Shown here: positions 6,758 through 12,514 of the stretch, in pieces
Layout: each line of letters begins with the position of its first letter
Numbering within the stretch: position 1 is the stretch's first letter
Source: Labilithrix luteola
GTDB lineage: Bacteria; Myxococcota_A; Polyangia; Polyangiales; Polyangiaceae
Assembly (NCBI GenBank): GCA_026225435.1
Contig: JAMFST010001024.1
Span: forward strand, 1-14,007
Reading direction: 5' to 3'
Length of the DNA stretch: 14,007 bases
Translations under genes and position numbers: made by a program
The notes under the pieces: generated by a model
Seen by the model: the letters and a program-made list of their open reading frames with translations, nothing else
Database searches by the model: none
What the model was told of the DNA's origin: nothing

Positions 6758-7534
6758 GTGCAGCGCTGGGTGAGCGAGGCGCGCGACCGCTGGCCTCTCC
6801 TCGCGTTCGGGGCGGCCGACTTCCGGCGTCACCTCGACGCTCTCGGACGCTCCACGCCGGTCTTCCCGGCGGACACGTACCTCGCCGCCGCCTGCGCTGC
6901 CGGCGACGCCGCCGCGATGCGCGTGCTGGACGAGGAGCTGGTGGCGCGCGTTCCGGCCATGATCCGCCGCATCGACGCCTCCCCGGCCTTCGGCGCGGAC
7001 GTCTGCCAGCAACTCCGCATCCGGGTGCTGGTGAGCGAAGGTGATGCGGCTCCTCGCATCGCGCGCTACACGGGTGACGTCCCGCTCTCCGCCTGGCTGC
7101 GTGTCATCGCGCTGCGCCTGGCGCTCAACGCCAAGCGCGGCGTCCGGAGCCGGGGCGAGGAGCCGAGCGCGGACGACGAGACGTCGCTCGACGATCCGGA
7201 GTACGAGCACCTGCGGGCGCAGTATCGAGAGCCGTTCCGCCAGGCGTTCGAGAGCGCGCTGGGGGAGCTGCCGAAGGACGACCGGACCGTCCTGCGGCTG
7301 CACTACGTGGACGGTCTGAACATCGAAGGGATCGGACGCGTGTTCCAGGTGCACCGCGCCACGGTCGCGCGCTGGCTCGTTCGCATCCGGCAGGACGTGC
7401 TCACCCGGGCCAAGGCGCTGCTCGCGGAGCGGCTGGGCGCCGAGATCGACGAAGCGGGCAGCGTCATCGGCGTCCTGGGGGCCGAGATCGACCTCACCTT
7501 GTCACGCGTGCTCTCGGGGCACGCAGCAACGTAG
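6758..7534 (+). CDS. RNA polymerase sigma-70-family factor, similar to the myxobacterial gmx1 type
   Basis: A protein of about 258 residues if started at the GTG at 6758. The frame is open farther upstream (TTG at 6665, ATG at 6554), but those starts would lie inside the divergent kinase coding region. Sigma region 2-like sequence spans roughly 42-127 (YLAAACAAGD, then the helix PLSAWLRVIALRLALNAKR). A region 4 helix-turn-helix lies at about 174-216 (KDDRTVLRLHYVDGL, then IEGIGRVFQVHRATVARWL). The overall layout matches the group known from myxobacterial genomes as Sig-70 gmx1. It presumably directs RNA polymerase to a specific regulon. The neighbouring kinase carries an anti-sigma-type zinc finger, so the kinase may be its regulator. 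The exact start is uncertain: the best ribosome binding site (6716-6721) serves a GTG in another frame, separated from this frame by a run of five G. The gene ends 24 bp before the convergent channel gene. Confidence 0.85.
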   Translation: MQRWVSEARDRWPLLAFGAADFRRHLDALGRSTPVFPADTYLAAACAAGDAAAMRVLDEELVARVPAMIRRIDASPAFGADVCQQLRIRVLVSEGDAAPRIARYTGDVPLSAWLRVIALRLALNAKRGVRSRGEEPSADDETSLDDPEYEHLRAQYREPFRQAFESALGELPKDDRTVLRLHYVDGLNIEGIGRVFQVHRATVARWLVRIRQDVLTRAKALLAERLGAEIDEAGSVIGVLGAEIDLTLSRVLSGHAAT

Positions 7535-7558
7535 CGCTGCCTTCGCCGCCTCCACGCC

Positions 7559-8473
7559 TCAGCCGATGGCCGTCGAAGTGGGGTCGGATCGCGGCTCGTC
7601 TTCCAGCACCAGCTCGTGGAAGCGGCGCAGGTCGAGGGTCACCGTGCGGCCCGACTCCGAGAGGATGTCGGCCTGGCGGTGGCCCCAGGCGATCTGGTGG
7701 TGCATGTAGCGGTAGTTGGCGTGCACCGTCTGCATCCAGGTGTCGTCGATGCCGGTGATCGAGACGGTGATCTCCGCGTCCTTCGCCTCGAGCGACTCGG
7801 GGGTCTCACCGGCGAGCGGGCTCTTCTCGTCGATGACGTGCATCACGCTCCACGAGCGCGCGAGCGAGAAGATGCGGTTGCGCGTCAGCTCGAGATCCAC
7901 GAGGCGGTAGAAGCGCTGCCCCTCGTTGGTCTGCTCCGTGCGGGCCAGGGCCACACGGATGGTCGCGTCGAGGATGCGGTTCGAGCGGAGGTTCCCGATG
8001 CGGACGAAGAGCGTCGGCTTGCCGTTCATCCGGGCGACGGCGACCTTCTCGGCGAAGAGCACGCGCACCGTGGGCAGCGAGAACTTGTGGAAGACGATGC
8101 CGGTGGAGAGCGCCGTCACCAGGAGCGAGGTCACCGACTCGGCGACCACGAGGAAGTTCGCCGGCAACGTCTGCGGCAGCATCCCGCCGTAGCCGATGGT
8201 GCCCATCGTCTGGATGCTGAAGAAGTAGGCGGCGAAGAAGTCGCCCGGCGGCATGTGCTCGACGCCGCCGACCGTCAGGTAGGCGAGCGCATAGAGCGCG
8301 TTGAGCGTCAGGTAGCTGCTGATGATGATGACCAGCAGGCGCGGCCAGCTGAGGCGCACCAGGTTGAAATAGAAATCGCGGATCGTCGGGCGCGGCGCAC
8401 CGACTACCTGGATGTCGTAGTCGGGGTTCGACTCGACGATCTGCGGGCGAGAATCGAACGGCTTTCGCTTCAT
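7559..8473 (-). CDS. Inward-rectifier potassium channel, KirBac type
   Basis: A 304-residue protein. An N-terminal amphipathic slide helix lies at about 31-45 (RDFYFNLVRLSW), TM1 at about 46-68, and the pore helix and selectivity filter at 79-97 with TIGYG at 92-96. TM2 lies at about 107-128, and a cytoplasmic immunoglobulin-like Kir C-terminal domain follows from about 133 (FSLPTVRVLF, FVRIGNLRSNRILDATIRV, LVDLELTRNRIFSL). This is the normal length and order for KirBac channels, which form K+-selective tetramers in the inner membrane. The ATG start at 8473 overlaps the stop of the upstream esterase gene in the sequence ATGA, so translation is probably coupled. The reading frame continues upstream, but that extension is an Arg-rich shadow of the esterase gene. 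No residue of the filter is missing, so it should be functional. Confidence 0.95.
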   Translation of the reverse strand: MKRKPFDSRPQIVESNPDYDIQVVGAPRPTIRDFYFNLVRLSWPRLLVIIISSYLTLNALYALAYLTVGGVEHMPPGDFFAAYFFSIQTMGTIGYGGMLPQTLPANFLVVAESVTSLLVTALSTGIVFHKFSLPTVRVLFAEKVAVARMNGKPTLFVRIGNLRSNRILDATIRVALARTEQTNEGQRFYRLVDLELTRNRIFSLARSWSVMHVIDEKSPLAGETPESLEAKDAEITVSITGIDDTWMQTVHANYRYMHHQIAWGHRQADILSESGRTVTLDLRRFHELVLEDEPRSDPTSTAIG

Positions 8474-9615
8474 TCGCCCGCGACCGGCACGCCGGCGAGG
8501 AGGAACGACAAGGCGCCGGGGATGCGCTGGCGCCAGTACGTCTCGCCGTGGCTGGCGCCGTCTTGCACCAGGTAGTCCACCTGCACGTTCGTCTTGGCCT
8601 GCCACACCTGCGCGAGCTGCGCGGTGAGAGTGACGTCGTCGTCGTCCTCGCCGGTGTTGCCCGAGTCGAGGTACAGCCGCTGCGGCAAGGTGGCGGGCGA
8701 GGCGCTGGCGCCGATGACCCAGTTGTTGTCCCACCAGGTAGACGGAGAGAGCGCCCCGACCAGGCCGAAGACCTGCGAATCTGTCATGCCGGCGTAGAGC
8801 GAGAGGAGCGCGCCCAGCGACGAGCCGACGATGGCGGTGTGCGCCGCGTCCGGGACGGTGCGCAGCTTGGCGTCGATCTGCGGCTTGAGCTCCTGCACCA
8901 CGAAGGCGAGGTACGCGTCCGCGCTGCCGCCGCCATCGTCCGGATCGGCGACCGGGGTGTACTCGGCGGTGCGGTTGTCGTCATTGTCGATGCCGATGAT
9001 GATCGCCTCGGGGATGCTGCCGTCGCTGGCGCCTTGATCCATGGCGCCGCCGACGTTCCAGGAGACGCCGCTGAACGAGTCCTCGTCGTAGAAGAGGTTC
9101 TGCCCGTCCTGCATGTAGACGACCGGGTACACCTGCGCCGGGTTCTCCGTGTACGAGGGCGGCTCGTAGATCCACACGCCGCGGTCGTCGTTGAGCAGGT
9201 TGGAGTGCCAGTCGGCGATCTGGTCGATGGTGCCGGTGGTGTGGAAGAAGTGCGGCCAGATGTCCGCGCTGCCGCCGGCGGTGACGGCGTAGTTGGGGCC
9301 GACCGACCAGGTGGTGTCGTCGTAGAGCGGCTTGCAGGCGAAGCCGGCGCCGGAGACGGGAACCGACGCGGTCCAGACGTCACCGGTGGTCCAGGTGGCG
9401 GCGATGCTCTGGTTCCAGCTGTCGCTGTCGCCGCCGCAATGCAGCGTGATCCGGTGCCCGTAGCCCGCGGGGTAATGCACGCGGACCTGCGCGGTGCTGC
9501 TGCTGCTGGCGAGCGCGCTCCCCTGCCCCGCGGCGCTGCTCTCGGGTGCGCTGGAGCAGCCGGCGGCGAGAGCCACGCAGGCCAGAGAAAGCGACAGGGT
9601 GCGAGCGGTCCTCAC
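8470..9615 (-). CDS. Esterase lipoprotein of the Fes/esterase D type (alpha/beta hydrolase)
   Basis: A 381-residue protein starting at GTG; an in-frame TAG lies 12 nt upstream, so no longer start is possible. The signal peptide ends in LAAGC with lipidated C20, followed by a Ser/Ala-rich linker. Residues about 42-125 look like a small beta-sandwich, possibly carbohydrate-binding (HYPAGYGHRITLHCGG, SIAATWTTGDVWTASVPV). The catalytic domain runs from about 130 to 375, with the hallmark VVYMQDGQNLF (165-175), the nucleophile S266 in GSSLG, a likely catalytic Asp around D317-D325, and H356 in DGASHGETYW. This is the putative esterase family (PF00756-like) that includes enterochelin esterase, feruloyl esterase and esterase D; the substrate is not deducible. 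It is probably anchored in the periplasm or outer membrane. The potassium channel gene follows with a 4-bp overlap, and a candidate promoter lies at 9662-9690. Confidence 0.92.
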   Translation of the reverse strand: MRTARTLSLSLACVALAAGCSSAPESSAAGQGSALASSSSTAQVRVHYPAGYGHRITLHCGGDSDSWNQSIAATWTTGDVWTASVPVSGAGFACKPLYDDTTWSVGPNYAVTAGGSADIWPHFFHTTGTIDQIADWHSNLLNDDRGVWIYEPPSYTENPAQVYPVVYMQDGQNLFYDEDSFSGVSWNVGGAMDQGASDGSIPEAIIIGIDNDDNRTAEYTPVADPDDGGGSADAYLAFVVQELKPQIDAKLRTVPDAAHTAIVGSSLGALLSLYAGMTDSQVFGLVGALSPSTWWDNNWVIGASASPATLPQRLYLDSGNTGEDDDDVTLTAQLAQVWQAKTNVQVDYLVQDGASHGETYWRQRIPGALSFLLAGVPVAGE

Positions 9616-9661
9616 GGTGAGCGAGCACTAGCGCCCCGTTCCCCCTCACGCAAGGCGCCGG

Positions 9662-9690
9662 GTGTTAAATCAGCTTGTTTTCCCGTGCAA
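9662..9690 (-). promoter_or_regulatory. Candidate promoter of the esterase-channel operon
   Basis: Read on the minus strand, TTGCAC (9690-9685) and TAACAC (9667-9662) are separated by 17 nt within the most AT-rich part of the 97-bp gap between the MocR gene end and the esterase start. Transcription would begin about 40 nt before the GTG at 9615. Both hexamers match the sigma-70 consensus only partly, so this is tentative. Confidence 0.33.
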
Positions 9691-9712
9691 CGACGCAGTT
9701 ACAGCGGGAGCA

Positions 9713-11146
9713 TCACGTGGCGCGCAAGCACGCTCGCCCGAGCGCCCGCACTGCGGCTTCGAGCGTGTCGCTCCAGGGGGTGCCGCCGTTGAGCCGTAAA
9801 AAGCGGGTGAAACGCGGCTTGTTGGCGAAGAGGACGCCCGGCGCGATGCTGATGCGACGACGCGCCGCCTCGGCGTAGAGCGCGCGGGTGTCGAAGCCAC
9901 GGGGCAGCTCGACCCACAGCACCAGCCCCCCCTCCGGCGCGGACATGCGGGTGCCGCGGGGAAAGTGGAGCGACACGGCGGCGCGCAGCCGACCGAGCTG
10001 CACCCCGAGCTTGCGCCGCAGGACGCGCAGGTGGCGATCGTAGGCGCCGGTGGCGAAGAACTCGGCGACCGCCAGCTGCGGCAGGAGCGCCCCTTCCATG
10101 GTGTTGGCGCGCTTGGCGCGGAGCACCGCCTTCTCGAAGCGCCCGGGGGCGATCCAGCCCACGCGGTAGCCGGCGGCGAGCGTCTTGCTGACCGATCCGC
10201 AGAGCAGCACGTTGCCGTCCCGGTCGAAGGCCTTGGCCGGCCGCGGGCGGCCGCCGTCGAAGGCCAGGTCGCCGTAGACGTCGTCCTCGATGAGCGGGAT
10301 GTTCTTCTGCGCGAGCAGCGAGACGAGGCGCGCCTTGTCCTCGTCCGGCATGCAGACGCCGGTGGGGTTGTGGAAGTTGGGGGTGGCGATGACCGCCGCC
10401 ACCTTCTCGCGAGCGAGCGCGCGGCCGAGCGCGTCGACGTCGAAGCCGCGTCCGGGCACCACGGGGATCTCGAGCGCGCGGAGCCCTTGCGACTCGAGCA
10501 GCTCGAGGAAGCCGAAGTAGGTCGGCGACTCGACGGCGACGACGTCCCCCGGTTTGGTGGTGGCGCGGATGGCGAGCGCCATCGCCTCGGTGGCGCCGAG
10601 GGTGGTCACGAAGTCGTCGGCGCCGAGCGCGCAGCCCCAGGAGGTCGCTCGCTTGGCCAGCTGGCGACGCAAGGTGAGCGGCCCCGACGACGAGTCGTAG
10701 GTCGCTCCGCGCGCGCCGGCGGTGCGGGCGATCCCGGCCAGGGTGGCGTTCAGCCGCTCCATCGGCAGGATCGAAGGCGCCGGGACCGCGGCGCCGAGCG
10801 GCACGCAGTTGGGATCGCGGATCATGTCGTAGAGGCGGCCGACGAGCGCGTCGACCGACGCCGGAAGCGAGGCGACGCTCTCCCGCGGTGGGGCCGGCTC
10901 GCGCGCTACCGGGGGACGGCTGCGCGCGAAGAACCCCGACTGCGGACGCGCCTCGATGACGCCGCGCGCCTCGAGCTCGCGGTACGCGCGCACCACCGTG
11001 GCCAGGCTCACGCCATGTTGCCGGCGGAGCACGCGGAGCGACGGCACCCGGTCTCCCGGGCGCAGCGCACCATGCTGGACGAGCGCCTCGACGTGCGCCG
11101 CCACTTGTTCGTACAGCCGCGACTCGAGCGCGACCGTTTCTTTCAT
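9713..11146 (-). CDS. MocR-type regulator: GntR winged helix fused to PLP aminotransferase-like domain
   Basis: A 477-residue fusion protein. Residues 8-75 are a GntR-type winged-helix DNA-binding domain (LYEQVAAHVEALVQHGALRPGDRVPS, SLATVVRAYRELEARGVIEARPQSG). After a linker, residues about 100-477 are a fold-type I aminotransferase domain with NPTG (260-263, in NFHNPTG), the cofactor Asp in IEDDVYG (D288) and the PLP-binding K321 in SVSKTLAAG. Proteins of this type (GabR, PdxR, TauR) use PLP as effector and usually bind tandem direct repeats. The ATG at 11146 lies 5 bp after the ilvE stop, so this gene is almost certainly co-transcribed with the aminotransferase. That suggests control of ilvE and of itself. 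A free-standing aminotransferase activity is possible but less likely. No strong ribosome binding site is seen, consistent with coupling to ilvE. Confidence 0.93.
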   Translation of the reverse strand: MKETVALESRLYEQVAAHVEALVQHGALRPGDRVPSLRVLRRQHGVSLATVVRAYRELEARGVIEARPQSGFFARSRPPVAREPAPPRESVASLPASVDALVGRLYDMIRDPNCVPLGAAVPAPSILPMERLNATLAGIARTAGARGATYDSSSGPLTLRRQLAKRATSWGCALGADDFVTTLGATEAMALAIRATTKPGDVVAVESPTYFGFLELLESQGLRALEIPVVPGRGFDVDALGRALAREKVAAVIATPNFHNPTGVCMPDEDKARLVSLLAQKNIPLIEDDVYGDLAFDGGRPRPAKAFDRDGNVLLCGSVSKTLAAGYRVGWIAPGRFEKAVLRAKRANTMEGALLPQLAVAEFFATGAYDRHLRVLRRKLGVQLGRLRAAVSLHFPRGTRMSAPEGGLVLWVELPRGFDTRALYAEAARRRISIAPGVLFANKPRFTRFLRLNGGTPWSDTLEAAVRALGRACLRAT

Positions 11147-11151
11147 GACGG

Positions 11152-12273
11152 TCAGATCGAGGCGGAGGCTCCGCCGCGTGACGGAGCCGGGGGTGTCGGT
11201 GAGGGGGCGGTCTCGTGCTCGACGCCCATCATCCAGCCGCGCGTGTCCGTCGCGCGGCCGGCGAAGATGTCCTCGAGCGCGACGCGCAAGCGCGACGACA
11301 TCTCCCGGCTCTTCGTGTCGATGTGGCCGTTCTCCCAGCCGAGACGATCGACCGGGGTCATGACGGCGGCGGTGCCGGTGCCCCAGATCTCCTGGAGCTC
11401 GCCGCGCGACTCGGCAGCGGCCAGCTCGTCGATGGAGAGCGGGCGCTCCTCGACGGGGACGCCCCAGGAGCGCAGCAGCGTGAGGCAGGAGTCACGGGTG
11501 ACGCCGGCGAGGATGCTGCCGCCGAGCGGCGGGGTGATGACGCGATCGCCGATGCGGACGAAGACGTTCATGGTGCCCGCCTCCTCGATCCAGCGGTGCT
11601 CGTTGGCGTCCATCCACAGGACCTGGTCGTAGCCCTGCGCCTGCGCGCGACGGGCAGCCAGGAGGCTGGCGGCGTAGTTGGCGCCGGTCTTGGCCGAGCC
11701 GAGACCGCCCTTGGCGGCGCGGGTGTGCTCGCGTTCGAGCCACAGCTTGAGACCGCCCTGGTCCTTGCCGGCGAAGTAGCTGGCCACCGGCGAGAGCATG
11801 ACGGCGTAGAGGTGCTCGCTCGAGGCGCGCACGCCGAGGAACGGCTCGGTCGCCAGGACGAGGGGACGGATGTACAGAGCACCGCCCTGCGCCTCGGGGT
11901 ACCAGTCGGCGTCGTGGTGGACGAGCGCGCGGATCGACTCGAGGAAGCGAGCCTGATCGACCTCGGGCATGCACAGACGCGCCGCGCTCTGGGCGAAGCG
12001 ACGTGCATGCGCGTCCGGACGGAAGATGCGCAGCTTGCCGTCGACGCCGCGGTGGGCCTTCATGCCCTCGAAGATCGACAGGCCGTAGTGGAGCACGCCG
12101 GCGGCGAGATCCATCGGCATGGTGTGACGGGGAACGATGCGGTCGCCGTGCCAGCCACGCTGCGCGTCGTGCTCGGCGAGATACAGGTGGTCGGTGAAGA
12201 ATCGCCCGAAGCCCACGGGTCCCACCGGCTTGGCGGAGGGCGTGGTCGTACGCTCGATCGGATGGATGACCAT
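11152..12273 (-). CDS. ilvE: Branched-chain amino acid aminotransferase
   Basis: A 373-residue fold-type IV PLP aminotransferase catalysing the reversible transamination of leucine, isoleucine and valine with 2-oxoglutarate. Diagnostic blocks: GLSIFEGMKAHR (64-75), LRIFRPDAHARRFAQSAARL (81-100), ALYIRPLVLATEP (132-144), the PLP lysine K195 in GLGSAKTGANYAAS, and EEAGTMNVF (230-238). The length and the long GxxFEGMKA version fit the larger BCAT (ilvE type II) subgroup. I chose the ATG at 12273 because the protein from there (MVIHPIERTTTP) begins like other BCATs; the frame is open to 12375, but that extension is not BCAT-like. No clear Shine-Dalgarno sequence is seen. A MocR regulator gene follows 5 bp downstream, and tandem copies of a GACCAGYACAG motif lie 32-67 bp upstream of the start. 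The last 20 or so residues (SPTPPAPSRGG) are a low-complexity tail. Confidence 0.94.
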   Translation of the reverse strand: MVIHPIERTTTPSAKPVGPVGFGRFFTDHLYLAEHDAQRGWHGDRIVPRHTMPMDLAAGVLHYGLSIFEGMKAHRGVDGKLRIFRPDAHARRFAQSAARLCMPEVDQARFLESIRALVHHDADWYPEAQGGALYIRPLVLATEPFLGVRASSEHLYAVMLSPVASYFAGKDQGGLKLWLEREHTRAAKGGLGSAKTGANYAASLLAARRAQAQGYDQVLWMDANEHRWIEEAGTMNVFVRIGDRVITPPLGGSILAGVTRDSCLTLLRSWGVPVEERPLSIDELAAAESRGELQEIWGTGTAAVMTPVDRLGWENGHIDTKSREMSSRLRVALEDIFAGRATDTRGWMMGVEHETAPSPTPPAPSRGGASASI

Positions 12274-12304
12274 TCGGGAACAGTAATGGTTTTGAGGGCG
12301 TGAT

Positions 12305-12315
12305 GACCAGCACAG
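12305..12315 (-). repeat. Motif copy 1 (CTGTGCTGGTC on the ilvE strand)
   Basis: Plus-strand sequence GACCAGCACAG. It differs by one base from copy 2 and lies exactly 25 bp from it in the same orientation. It ends 32 bp before the ilvE start codon. The tandem arrangement upstream of an operon encoding a MocR regulator makes it a candidate operator half. Confidence 0.5.
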
Positions 12316-12328
12316 CGAGCGACTACAA

Positions 12329-12341
12329 AGACCAGTACAGT
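12329..12341 (-). repeat. Motif copy 2 (ACTGTACTGGTCT on the ilvE strand)
   Basis: Plus-strand sequence AGACCAGTACAGT. It matches 12 of 13 bases with the copy at 12496-12508 and 10 of 11 core bases with the copy at 12305. It lies about 56 bp upstream of the ilvE start, in or near its promoter. Confidence 0.55.
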
Positions 12342-12375
12342 TTTTCTCCCACATGATGCGACGCGGCACCGGCAA

Positions 12376-12389
12376 CGAACGGTCGTTCG
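12376..12389. repeat. Inverted repeat CGAACG-GT-CGTTCG
   Basis: A perfect 6-bp inverted repeat with a 2-bp spacer. Its size and symmetry would suit a dimeric regulator such as a TetR-type protein. No such regulator gene is in the window. It lies between the two divergent genes, about 103 bp from the ilvE start. Confidence 0.4.
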
Positions 12390-12397
12390 CGTAACGC

Positions 12398-12417
12398 AGC
12401 GTTTCAGAAGCGTTTCA
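12398..12417 (+). repeat. Tandem direct repeat AGCGTTTCA, 11-bp period
   Basis: Two exact copies of AGCGTTTCA (12398-12406 and 12409-12417) separated by 2 bp, which places them about one helical turn apart on the same DNA face. This could be a second regulator site upstream of the metallohydrolase gene; it could also be chance. Confidence 0.4.
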
Positions 12418-12495
12418 TGGCGGACTTTCCCGCGCAGGCAGCTGAGCAGTCGGGGCCGTGACGCTGTCCGAAAACGCCCCCACCGGGACCTCGCG

Positions 12496-12508
12496 AGACC
12501 GGTACAGT
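12496..12508 (-). repeat. Motif copy 3 (ACTGTACCGGTCT)
   Basis: Plus-strand sequence AGACCGGTACAGT. It differs from copy 2 at a single base over 13 positions and sits 6 bp before the GTG chosen for the metallohydrolase gene. If bound, it would interfere with transcription or translation initiation of that gene. Confidence 0.5.
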
Positions 12509-12514
12509 GGCCGC

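Larger units (their letters stand above)
12274..12514. promoter_or_regulatory. Divergent ilvE / metallohydrolase control region
   Basis: This 241-bp region separates two divergent genes and is less GC-rich than its surroundings, with runs such as GGTTTTGAGGG and AGTTTTTCTCCC. It contains three copies of a GACCNGYACAG motif, one 6-bp inverted repeat and one 9-bp direct repeat, annotated separately. I cannot identify a convincing -35/-10 pair for either gene. Confidence 0.6.

Noticed and set aside
8474..8734. Extended N-terminus of the potassium channel
   Set aside because: The extra 87 residues are Arg-rich shadow of the esterase gene; the ATG at 8473 begins a normal KirBac N-terminus.
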